DNA from: Syntrophobacterales bacterium
Lineage (GTDB): Bacteria; Desulfobacterota; Syntrophobacteria; BM002
Direction of reading: 5' to 3'
Length of the DNA: 17,445 nt
NCBI GenBank assembly: GCA_030613915.1
Contig: JAUWKY010000004.1
Location: 1 to 17,445 of the forward strand
The notes under the pieces were generated by a model, which had not been told where the DNA came from, made no database searches, and saw only the letters and a list, made by a program, of their open reading frames with translations. A program made the translations under genes and the position numbers. Below, in pieces: positions 7,253 through 13,615 of this stretch. Within the stretch, counting starts at the first letter, position 1. Every line of letters starts with the position of its first letter.

Positions 7253-7447
7253 TAGCCCGGACAATTCATGAATCGGTTGCTACGACCGTAGATATGCCCG
7301 TCCTTCCTGGCGTCCTCGGGCCTCGAAACCTGCGACGTACTATTCTAGTACGCCTCGGATTCAATCCCGCGGTACCGCGGGACGGTTGCCAGGTGGCACA
7401 GCCATCTTCACGGTCTCGCGACACAGATGCATGAATTATCCGGGCTA
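7253..7447. mobile_element. MITE-like foldback element, about 195 bp
   Basis: The ends are 22-bp inverted repeats (7253-7274 and 7426-7447) that match at 20 positions. They begin TAGCCCGGACAATTCATGA on the left, and the TA at both tips would suit a TA target duplication. The two arms pair imperfectly along much of their length around an apex near GTACTA-TTC-TAGTAC (7337-7351). A perfect 16-bp palindrome, CCCGCGGTACCGCGGG, sits at 7366-7381. No transposase is encoded, so it would be a non-autonomous element. Confidence 0.7.
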
Positions 7448-7500
7448 AAAGCTGGTTGCAAACCAGTGCCAGGATTAGTGCGTCCTTTCGCAGACGGGTT

Positions 7501-7648
7501 TGCAGTTTCTCAGCTTTTTTGTTTTTCTTCCCTGACACCTGACACCTGAAACGCTCATTCCTCAATCCAGCATCCAGTAGGGCAGGCGTCTCTGCCTGCC
7601 AAAGTATTGACCACCAGACAAGTATCCAGTATCCAGCATCTAGCACCC
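7501..7648. repeat. Dispersed repeat copy plus 7-nt-period stretches
   Basis: 7515-7546 is a 32-nt exact inverted copy of 14805-14836. It carries CTGACAC-CTGACAC-CTGAAAC units (about 7532-7552). It is followed by ATCCAGC-ATCCAGT (about 7567-7580), a GC hairpin GGCAGGC-GTCTCT-GCCTGCC (7582-7601) and ATCCAGT-ATCCAGC-ATCTAGC (about 7624-7644). The rest of the 520-nt gap holds the foldback element and a candidate promoter; no gene is supported. The 126-residue minus-strand frame crossing it is made of these repeats. Confidence 0.75.
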
Positions 7649-7665
7649 TACATCTGCGCTACGAC

Positions 7666-7694
7666 TTGACTTGAATGTAGCATTGGGGCATAGT
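7666..7694 (+). promoter_or_regulatory. Candidate promoter for the Nudix hydrolase
   Basis: TTGACT (7666-7671, five of six), a 17-nt spacer and CATAGT (7689-7694, four of six). The boxes lie about 55 nt before the start codon and directly after the repeat tract. Confidence 0.45.
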
Positions 7695-7748
7695 CCAGAC
7701 ACATAGATTTGCTTCGTTAGAATCGCTCAGGCAGAGAGGAAAGGTTGA

Positions 7749-8147
7749 ATGGGTCTTGTGACCGCAGCGTTGATAGAAGAAGAGCAAAGGATACTTATCG
7801 CCCAGCGAGGCAGGAGCAAGCGCTTTAGCCGGCAATGGGAGTTTCCTGGGGGCAAAATAATGCAAGGTGAGACTCCGGAAGCCTGCTTGCGCCGGGAGAT
7901 CGAGGAGGAGCTTAATCTGAAGATTCGAGTTGAGGAACTCTTCTGCACGGTACATCATCAGTATCCTGACTTCTTCATCGAACTGATGGCATTCTGGTGT
8001 ACGATTGTTGGTGGTTCCCTGGAGTTGGAGGAACATGAACAGGTACAATGGGTAACCGTGTCTGAAATGAAGAAGTACGATTTTGTGGAAGCGGATCTCG
8101 ATATTATCGCAGCTCTCTCCAATAACTGGCATAAGACAAAAGATTAA
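7749..8147 (+). CDS. mutT: MutT-like Nudix hydrolase
   Basis: 132 residues, typical for MutT. The Nudix box is G35-x5-E41-x7-R49-E50-I-E-E53-E54-L-N-L, complete except that the usual Gly of the final GU pair is Asn56, a common variation. The preceding strand IAQRGRSKRFSRQWEFPGGK is that of (d)NTP sanitising enzymes of the 8-oxo-dGTP diphosphatase type. Such enzymes hydrolyse oxidised GTP/dGTP to the monophosphate in the cytoplasm and lower mutation rate. The ATG has AGAGGAAAGG just upstream. The dGTPase gene begins 15 nt downstream, so the two probably form a nucleotide-pool operon. The exact substrate cannot be fixed from sequence; ADP-sugar or CTP-type Nudix enzymes are less likely given the box context. 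Confidence 0.85.
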   Translation: MGLVTAALIEEEQRILIAQRGRSKRFSRQWEFPGGKIMQGETPEACLRREIEEELNLKIRVEELFCTVHHQYPDFFIELMAFWCTIVGGSLELEEHEQVQWVTVSEMKKYDFVEADLDIIAALSNNWHKTKD

Positions 8148-8162
8148 GGGATTCTTTTGTAA

Positions 8163-9335
8163 ATGGAAAGAAGAATTTCGCCCCTACTGGGAGCCAAGAA
8201 AGAACTCACACGGCGGGAAGAGAGCATGCTTTCCCCGGACGCCACCCTCAGTACCACCGCGCTCCGGAGGCGACCTGAGGAACGGGTTGAACAGGGACAC
8301 CGGCAGCATTTTTCACTCGATGCGGACAGGATTCTACATTCTCTGGCCTACACCCGCTACGTTGACAAGACGCAGGTTTTCTACCTGATTGACAATGACC
8401 ATATTACTCACCGGGTCTTACACGTTCAGTTCCTTTCCAAGATTGCTCGGGATGTGGGGCGTTTCCTCCGATTGAATGAAGATCTCATCGAGGCTATTGC
8501 CCTGGGCCATGACATTGGACACGCCCCATTCGGACACGACGGTGAACGCTATCTCTCGGCTATCTGCCAACGCCATGGCATCGGTGGCTTCCAACATAAC
8601 GTTCAGAGTGTACGGTTTCTCGACCGCATCGAGCGGAAAGGTCGTGGCTGGAACCTATCCATCCAAGTGTTGGACGGTATTCTTTGCCATGATGGTGAGA
8701 TCCACGAACAAAGCCTGCGGCCTCAACCGGGCAAGACATTCGAAGACCTCGACAGGGAAATGGACCTCAAGACCAATGAACCAGAAGCAACTCTGACACC
8801 AATGACCCTCGAAGGCTGTGTGGTGCGCCTTGCAGACACAATTAGCTACATCGGTCGTGATATAGAAGATGCAATCAGGCTCAATCTCGTAAACCGAGAC
8901 GAAATCCCGGAAAACTGTGCCAACTTGCTGGGAACCACCAATGGCGCCATCGTTTACAATCTTGTGGAAGATGTCATCAAAAACAGTATGGATCGAGATG
9001 CGGCGGGATTCAGCCCGGAGGTTTCGGAAGCTCTCAGGGAGTTGAAGTCATTCAACTATGCCAGAATCTATCAAAATCCCAAAATCAAGGGCGAGGTGGG
9101 CAAGATTGGCCGGCTGTTCGAGACCCTCTTTGACCTCTATCTGGGGGATATTGCCAAAGAGAACCGCGAGTCCGAACTTTTCAGTGGTTTTCTTGGTGGT
9201 ATGTCCCAAAAGTACATCGATTCCCACTCACCCCCGGAAGTGGTCCGTGATTTCATGGCAGGTATGACCGATAAATTTTTCATGCGACAATGCCAGCAGC
9301 GGCTCCTGCCCCAGAGCATGCCAAGCCGTTTCTGA
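8163..9335 (+). CDS. dgt: dGTPase-family HD-domain triphosphohydrolase
   Basis: 390 residues. The N-terminus carries the family signature DADRILHSLAYTRYVDKTQVF (about 53-73). The HD domain has H83 (THRVLH), H116-D117 in GHDIGHAPFGHDGE, further His at 145 and 176, and D225 in RLADTISYIGRDIEDA, so the metal site H...HD...D is complete. These enzymes split dNTP, classically dGTP, to the deoxynucleoside and tripolyphosphate. Length and motif order fit the non-enterobacterial group, which can act on several dNTPs and is often allosterically controlled. The ATG follows AAGGGA at about 10 nt. It sits directly after the MutT-like gene, consistent with joint control of the nucleotide pool; a role in phage defence, known for some dGTPases, is possible but not indicated here. 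Confidence 0.87.
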   Translation: MERRISPLLGAKKELTRREESMLSPDATLSTTALRRRPEERVEQGHRQHFSLDADRILHSLAYTRYVDKTQVFYLIDNDHITHRVLHVQFLSKIARDVGRFLRLNEDLIEAIALGHDIGHAPFGHDGERYLSAICQRHGIGGFQHNVQSVRFLDRIERKGRGWNLSIQVLDGILCHDGEIHEQSLRPQPGKTFEDLDREMDLKTNEPEATLTPMTLEGCVVRLADTISYIGRDIEDAIRLNLVNRDEIPENCANLLGTTNGAIVYNLVEDVIKNSMDRDAAGFSPEVSEALRELKSFNYARIYQNPKIKGEVGKIGRLFETLFDLYLGDIAKENRESELFSGFLGGMSQKYIDSHSPPEVVRDFMAGMTDKFFMRQCQQRLLPQSMPSRF

Positions 9336-9392
9336 TTTTGACTATGGCCCTCCAATTGAGAATACTTCCTACCTCTAACCGCAGGTTTACTC

Positions 9393-9917
9393 ATGGATGT
9401 TCTATCAATCCTGGCCCTGGTGATATTGATCCTGTCAATGCCCGCTGGCCTGATTGCAGTAGTACTCGGTTTGCCGGGAACCTGGTTAATACTGGTTGCA
9501 TCCGTCTTTTATGGTTGGCTCACAGATTTTGCCATAATTACCTCACAATTACTGTTGGGCCTATTAGCGCTTGCGGTAGTTGCTGAACTCCTGGATCTTA
9601 CCGCAGGCCTCTGGGGAGCCCGTCGCTATGGTGGGACAAAAAAAGCAATGGTGGGGACGATGATCGGTGGGATATTAGGAGCGGTTGCGTTGTCACCTAT
9701 GCTCTTTGGTTTTGGTACCATAGTGGGAGCTTTTTTCGGTGCTTTCGTGGGGGCATTCTCGATGACTTATTTGGAACAGAGAAAGATGGACAAAGCTATG
9801 CGGGTGGGGTGGGGGGCTCTGCTGGGTCGGGTCTTTGCTATGGTTTTCAAAGGGGCGGCGGTTGTGACCATGATTGGCTTGGATGTCTGGGCGATATTTT
9901 TTGCGCAGAGAGCTTAG
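9393..9917 (+). CDS. DUF456 membrane protein
   Basis: 174 residues with about five membrane segments, rich in Gly and Ala. Features typical of the DUF456 family are the early GLIAVVLGLPGTWLILVAS segment, the central GARRYGGTKKAMVGTMIGGILGA and the glycine zipper-like GTIVGAFFGAFVGAF. The family has no assigned function. The ATG at 9393 has only a weak AGG upstream. It lies 57 nt after the dGTPase stop on the same strand and may be in the same transcript. A compact hairpin (CAGGGC-TTTC-GCCCTG, 9923-9938) follows the stop. Confidence 0.8.
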   Translation: MDVLSILALVILILSMPAGLIAVVLGLPGTWLILVASVFYGWLTDFAIITSQLLLGLLALAVVAELLDLTAGLWGARRYGGTKKAMVGTMIGGILGAVALSPMLFGFGTIVGAFFGAFVGAFSMTYLEQRKMDKAMRVGWGALLGRVFAMVFKGAAVVTMIGLDVWAIFFAQRA

Positions 9918-9922
9918 AGTCA

Positions 9923-9938
9923 CAGGGCTTTCGCCCTG
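9923..9938 (+). terminator. Hairpin after the DUF456 gene
   Basis: CAGGGC-TTTC-GCCCTG forms a perfect 6-bp stem with a 4-nt loop, 6 nt after the stop codon. There is no T-run after it, so it may only stabilise the 3' end. Confidence 0.35.
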
Positions 9939-9946
9939 ACCAGGCA

Positions 9947-10128
9947 CTAGGCAAGCTGCTGAAAAACTCAATATTTTGAGTAGAACATGAGATCCGTCAT
10001 TCCGAAAGGCGCGAAGCGACTATCCGGAATCCAGAAAAAACAATAGTTTGCTGGATACCGGATCTCGACTTCGTCTCGTCCGGTATGACGTTTGGGGTCG
10101 TTTCCAGGCTTTTTCAGCAGCCTGCTAG
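9947..10128. mobile_element. MITE-like element, about 180 bp, flanked by CTAG
   Basis: The tips GCAAGCTGCTGAAAAA (9951-9966) and, inverted, GCAGGCTGCTGAAAAA (10110-10124 region) match except for one base and are bordered on each side by CTAG (9947-9950, 10125-10128), a possible 4-bp target duplication. Inside are two further inverted repeats: TCCG..CCGGA (about 10001-10029), in the setting GTCATTCCG...CGGAATCCAG, and ATACCGG..CCGGTAT (about 10055-10085). The attention-worthy CATTCC..GGAATCCAG motif resembles small dispersed repeats found in many proteobacteria. No coding capacity. Confidence 0.65.
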
Positions 10129-10137
10129 TCATCTCTA

Positions 10138-11877
10138 CTAGCCGCTTACCCCTATCTCTCCCTCAAGTCTGGCAAGACTTTCTCTAGCAAATTCAATGGT
10201 GGGATTCATTTCGAGGGCTATCTGGTAGAGACGGATGGCTTGTTTTCTATGGCCCATCTCTCGCAGATTTGAGCCGATATTGGCGTAGTCGATGGCGGAC
10301 CCGGGATCGAGCTCCAGGGCTCTTTCGAACTGCTCAATAGAGCGTTCGTGCTCTTTGAGTGTGAAATAGCAAAAACCAAGCAGATTATAGATCTCCTTAA
10401 GGTTGGGATCAAACTCCCTGGCCAGTTCCAGGGCCTCGATGGCGCCCTTGTAGTCTCCCATATCCTTCAGGCACACGCCTATGTGTGTATGGACGCTGGC
10501 TATATCCAGTGGGCGGGGATTCAGATCCAAGGCTGTTTCAAACTCCTTCAGCGCTTCCCTCGGTTTTTCCTGATATTCCAGGGCTAATCCCATGAAAAAG
10601 TGCAGATCGTAACGGTTGGGGAATGATTTAATCAATTTTTGGATCCTAGCCACTGCCTGTGCTCCCTCAACGGTCTGACTGAGTATCTTGGCAGCGTGAA
10701 AAACCACGCTGGAATCCCTGGTACGATCTCGGAAATGGGCCCCAGGTATTATGGTATAGACAGAAGGGATCCCCAGCTGTGGGTGGGTTACATCAATGAC
10801 CAGCACCTCTAGGCCAAGACGAGAAAGGGCGGAAACACATCGCTCTATTTCGGACTTGAAGTTGTCGTGGGTAAGGTCGGGAAGGCTTTTTATGGACACC
10901 ACAGGCGCTGCAGAGGTTAAGTAGCTGGCTTCCTCCAAACTCTTATACTTGGGGAGGGTCGGTCGATAACTGGTGCGATTCTGGAAATCTCCCGCTAGCT
11001 GAGCGATCTCGGTGAGAGCGCGGACGAGGGATTTCTCTGGATTAGTGGTGGTGCCGGCAGTGAAAACGATTTCACTTCTTTCGGGGAAAGTGCTGGGATC
11101 CCAGGCCAGAGTGCCTACTGTGGGAATTCCAGTGTCCAAAGAAAAGTCCTTGATGAAAACTTCAAGAGCTTGTGCGGCAAATTTGTCAAGCAGTTCCCGC
11201 GCTGCCGGATCTTGGACACTGGCGGGATCGATGCTTGGGGTGACCATTCGATCGTGGCTGATTACCGAGGAGACGTGACGCTCTACCACTTCGCACAAAC
11301 TCTGCAGGATGGCCTCTTCGAGTGCGTTGCCAGCGGCAGGGCCATTGTATTCATGGATGGTGTAAAACCAGTCGATTGGAATCAGCACTTCAGAATCCCT
11401 GGTAAGGTTGTACCCCTTGGTCCAGCGAAAGGGTAACTCTCTAAGTGCAGCAGTGCCCAGCTTCGGATCAGTCTCGTTGTCATTAAGCGACTGCCACAAC
11501 ATCTCCATGGGTAGGGTATTACCGTCCAACTCCGAGTAGGTGGCCATGGGAAAGTGCGTGTTCTTGATGTAGGAAAAAAAGCTGAAGCGCTCGGCAAGTT
11601 CCATCAGGGCGCTGGCTTCTGCCTGAATCACCGTATTTCCTTTCCCCATCTGCTTCTTGGTGGAGGTGAGCGGCACAGCATCTGGGCCACAGAGGCTTAT
11701 GTAGACAGGGATGTCCAAGCGGCCGGAGTCAATGCGCATGGTCTTGTCCAATATGTCCAAATTCACGCTGGCAAACCGCTCTCGCACATGAGCCACCGTT
11801 TCCTCAGGAGAACGCACTTTATCCTGATCGTACGTATAAGACTTGAAAACGTCCTGTAGTCGAAAGCACTCGCCCAT
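10138..11877 (-). CDS. YcaO-domain protein with C-terminal TPR repeats
   Basis: 579 residues. Residues about 60-400 form a YcaO domain with the ATP-site motifs in order: S89-x3-E93-x2-ER (96-97), E196-VVER (to 200) and ALTEIAQ (287-293). YcaO enzymes use ATP to activate peptide backbone amides, making azolines or thioamides; others have unassigned roles. Residues about 423-570 are four TPR units (for example NLLGFCYFTLKEHERSIEQFERALELDP), a protein-binding module. The proline-rich C-terminus of many azoline-forming YcaOs is absent. No TfuA, dehydrogenase or obvious precursor peptide is adjacent, so the substrate may be a cellular protein bound by the TPR part. The ATG is preceded by AGGAAAGGAA, and a strong promoter lies about 40-65 nt upstream. 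Confidence 0.88.
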   Translation of the reverse strand: MGECFRLQDVFKSYTYDQDKVRSPEETVAHVRERFASVNLDILDKTMRIDSGRLDIPVYISLCGPDAVPLTSTKKQMGKGNTVIQAEASALMELAERFSFFSYIKNTHFPMATYSELDGNTLPMEMLWQSLNDNETDPKLGTAALRELPFRWTKGYNLTRDSEVLIPIDWFYTIHEYNGPAAGNALEEAILQSLCEVVERHVSSVISHDRMVTPSIDPASVQDPAARELLDKFAAQALEVFIKDFSLDTGIPTVGTLAWDPSTFPERSEIVFTAGTTTNPEKSLVRALTEIAQLAGDFQNRTSYRPTLPKYKSLEEASYLTSAAPVVSIKSLPDLTHDNFKSEIERCVSALSRLGLEVLVIDVTHPQLGIPSVYTIIPGAHFRDRTRDSSVVFHAAKILSQTVEGAQAVARIQKLIKSFPNRYDLHFFMGLALEYQEKPREALKEFETALDLNPRPLDIASVHTHIGVCLKDMGDYKGAIEALELAREFDPNLKEIYNLLGFCYFTLKEHERSIEQFERALELDPGSAIDYANIGSNLREMGHRKQAIRLYQIALEMNPTIEFARESLARLEGEIGVSG

Positions 11878-11913
11878 GAATTTCCTTTCCTAGTGAACGT
11901 GTAGGGTTATTGA

Positions 11914-11942
11914 TTTATAGGTCAATGACTGTATGTTGTCAA
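11914..11942 (-). promoter_or_regulatory. Strong sigma70-type promoter for the YcaO-TPR gene
   Basis: On the minus strand, TTGACA (11937-11942, perfect), exactly 17 nt, then TATAAA (11914-11919, five of six). The predicted start near 11907 gives a leader of about 30 nt. This is the best promoter match seen in the window. Confidence 0.7.
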
Positions 11943-12004
11943 GAAGACACAACCATGAATTTCTCACCTATCTCTCACCCACTCACCCGCTCTGCGGGCT
12001 CGCT

Positions 12005-12263
12005 AGAGTCCTCAGAGGGCTCAGAGAAAAAAATGCAGTTATTCAATCGGATCGCTTAAAGCCTCCCACGCTACAAGCGTGGGAGGGTCCCGATGGAGTT
12101 CCATCGGGACTGATGAGGAGGCCCTTCTGAGGAGAAAGCAAACGAGCTTGCTTACTCCTCAGAAGGGCACACCTCATGAAGCTTTGAAGCGATCCTAAAA
12201 TCCATAATCTGGCAGTTTACATTCTATGTTGTTTTGGAGCTCTCTGAGTGCTCTGTGGACTCT
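12005..12263. repeat. Inverted CTCTGAG-type arms around a structured element
   Basis: A 22-nt sequence of the form CTCTGAG-NN-CTCTG-N-GGACTCT occurs at 12242-12263 on the + strand. It occurs again on the minus strand at 12005-12026, with 19 of 22 positions alike. The two copies face each other across the multi-hairpin element. Each also shows a loose 9-nt period. The rest of this 417-nt gap is the structured element, and no gene is supported; the 65-residue frame starting at 11933 runs through the repeats. Confidence 0.65.
12049..12195. other. Four-stem structured element, possible ncRNA or mobile-element relic
   Basis: A closing stem (12049-12062 with 12181-12195, about 14 bp with one bulge) encloses three branches. 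Branch one is a perfect 11-bp hairpin, 12062-12072 with 12076-12086, loop ACA. Branch two is a perfect 10-bp hairpin, 12088-12097 with 12100-12109. Branch three is an arm made of ATGAGG/CCTCAT (12113-12118 with 12172-12177), a perfect 14-bp stem (12121-12134 with 12155-12168) and, past an A/A mismatch, AAGCAA/TTGCTT around a 6-nt loop. Almost every base is paired. Both strands could fold, so the transcribed strand is unknown. Confidence 0.7.
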
Positions 12264-12294
12264 GTGAGAGATTTGACATCGCCTGAGAACGCTT

Positions 12295-12603
12295 TCAGGC
12301 GGACAAGATGGCTCCATATCGCAGGGGGCGAATATTGAGGGATAGGGAGTTGTTGTCAAGCCGAAGATATTTGTGGCGGACAAGGTCGGCGATATTCTTT
12401 TGGAAGTCTTCTTCTTGCAGGTTTAGAAAGTGAGGGACATACGTTCCGTATTCATTTAACTTGCCCTTGGAATCTAGGTAGTAAAGGGTAAAGAGCACAA
12501 ACTTCTGATGCTGGCTGAGTCTCTGGTCTGTAAGTATATAATCCTTCAAATTTTCGGGGAGGTGCAAAGCTGGTTTGATATCAATATGGGTTTCGCTTTC
12601 CAC
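12295..12603 (-). CDS. Second small winged-helix-like protein
   Basis: 102 residues from a GTG start, with AAAGG about 8-10 nt upstream. Residues about 28-90 repeat the layout of the small protein at 6191-6487: LSQHQKFVLFTLYYL, then VPHFLNLQEEDFQKNIADLV, then a wing KYLRLDNNSLSLNIRP. This is the order expected of a winged helix, so DNA binding is plausible but unproven. A dyad at 12635-12656, about 32 nt upstream, could be its own operator. It lies between RNase D (upstream on the same strand) and the structured element and YcaO gene (downstream). A weak hairpin GCCTGA/TCAGGC (12281-12300) overlaps its stop. No named family recognised. Confidence 0.55.
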   Translation of the reverse strand: MESETHIDIKPALHLPENLKDYILTDQRLSQHQKFVLFTLYYLDSKGKLNEYGTYVPHFLNLQEEDFQKNIADLVRHKYLRLDNNSLSLNIRPLRYGAILSA

Positions 12604-12634
12604 AATCTGAGCCTTTCAATTCCCTCTTGAGAGT

Positions 12635-12656
12635 TTTCAGGTAACATTACCCGAAA
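12635..12656. promoter_or_regulatory. 22-bp operator-like dyad upstream of the winged-helix gene
   Basis: The site reads TTTC, one base, GGTAA, CA, TTACC, one base, GAAA. It equals its own reverse complement at 18 of 22 positions, and the short centre is too tight for a good RNA hairpin. It lies between the RNase D stop (12692) and the winged-helix start (12603). A dimeric repressor site is the simplest reading; a weak terminator is the alternative. Confidence 0.4.
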
Positions 12657-12691
12657 GCATCCGGATCTACAATAGTTTTTCCACTCCTTGC

Positions 12692-13567
12692 CTAAGACCT
12701 CGCTCTTTTAATAACTCGCAAAAGCCTCTCAGCTCCCTTGCCTCTGAAGCGCAAAGGCAAGCCGCGAACGTGCAGCAAAGAGGCCAGATTCCCCGGCATT
12801 TCGCGGGCCACTCTGACCATGAATTCATTGTTCATAACTCGAAACGGAGCTTTGTTGGTACTGCGGGCCAAACGCTCTCGATAAGCGGATAGCTCCTTTA
12901 GAACTTGCAGGGAAGGCTCAGGCAATTTCTGGGCCCCATTTAACCTGAGGTAACCATCTGGGTCCCACTTTTTAGGAGGATTCAACCGAATTTGCTCCAG
13001 CCGTGCATATTCTTTTTGCGCCAGGGACCAGAGATTTTTTTTCAGGAGTTCACCGTGAAGCCGATTCCTCAGATCTATGAGGAAATGGGTGTCCAGTTGG
13101 GCATAGTAAAGCTGTTCAGGGGATAAAGGTCGCTTTTCCCAGTTGCAGCGCTGATACTTTTTATCCAGCTTAACTCCAAACTCCTCTGCAAGGATTCTAG
13201 CAAGCCCCAATTTACTCCGTCCCAGGAGGCGGCACGCCACCGAAGTATCAAAGACGTTCTGCATCCGGAACCGAAAGTCCTTTTTAAAACCTATCAGGTC
13301 ATTTTCAGCCGCGTGTAGAACCTTTTCAATCGAGGGGTCGGCAAAAATGCGACCGAGAGGAGAGATGTCTTCCAAGGCCAGAGGATCAAGGATAAAGTCT
13401 TCATGGTCCCGCGAGATCTGAATGAGACAAACGCGCGGTCTGTAGGCAAAAAAGCTGTTTGATTCCGTATCTACAGCCAAGTGCTTCGCATCGCTGATAT
13501 ATTCGAGAAATTTGTCCAGTTCAGGCTGACTTGCAATCAGTTTAGGAGGATGCATGGACGCTTTCAT
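12692..13567 (-). CDS. rnd: RNase D-like 3'-5' exoribonuclease with HRDC domain
   Basis: 291 residues, shorter than E. coli RNase D (about 375). The DEDDy exonuclease residues are all present: D33 and E35 (AVDTES), D90 (HAAENDLIGF) and Y155 with D159 (YYAQLD). A basic linker with YQRCNWEKRPLSPEQ precedes the third motif, as is usual. Residues about 215-288 look like a single HRDC domain; the second C-terminal helical domain of the enterobacterial enzyme is missing. The family trims 3' ends of tRNA precursors and other stable RNAs. I chose the ATG at 13567, because the frame upstream would overlap the divergent Smr gene. The ribosome binding site is weak, and a second ATG at 13555 is possible. 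Confidence 0.87.
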   Translation of the reverse strand: MKASMHPPKLIASQPELDKFLEYISDAKHLAVDTESNSFFAYRPRVCLIQISRDHEDFILDPLALEDISPLGRIFADPSIEKVLHAAENDLIGFKKDFRFRMQNVFDTSVACRLLGRSKLGLARILAEEFGVKLDKKYQRCNWEKRPLSPEQLYYAQLDTHFLIDLRNRLHGELLKKNLWSLAQKEYARLEQIRLNPPKKWDPDGYLRLNGAQKLPEPSLQVLKELSAYRERLARSTNKAPFRVMNNEFMVRVAREMPGNLASLLHVRGLPLRFRGKGAERLLRVIKRARS

Positions 13568-13615
13568 AACACATTCTCGTATGCTATAAAAGAACAATAT
13601 TTGTGCGAGTTCACA

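Noticed and set aside
7330..7390. tRNA-like GGATTCAATCCC T-loop word
   Set aside because: No acceptor or anticodon stem pairs around it; it falls within the foldback element.
7266..7646. 126-residue minus-strand open frame
   Set aside because: It is built entirely from the foldback element and short repeats, has no plausible ribosome binding site and no protein-like composition.
12062..12086. Hairpin CCTCCCACGCT...AGCGTGGGAGG as an IS200/IS605-type element end
   Set aside because: Such hairpins are reminiscent of those ends, but there is no TnpA or TnpB frame nearby and the hairpin is part of a larger closed structure.
12110..12190. CTGATGAGG followed later by TGAAGC, resembling a hammerhead ribozyme core
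   Set aside because: The order CUGAUGA, stem II, GAAA, stem III is not kept. The sequence after the stem-II-like pairing is TCATGAAGC rather than GAAA, and no cleavage-site triplet with a closing stem I fits.
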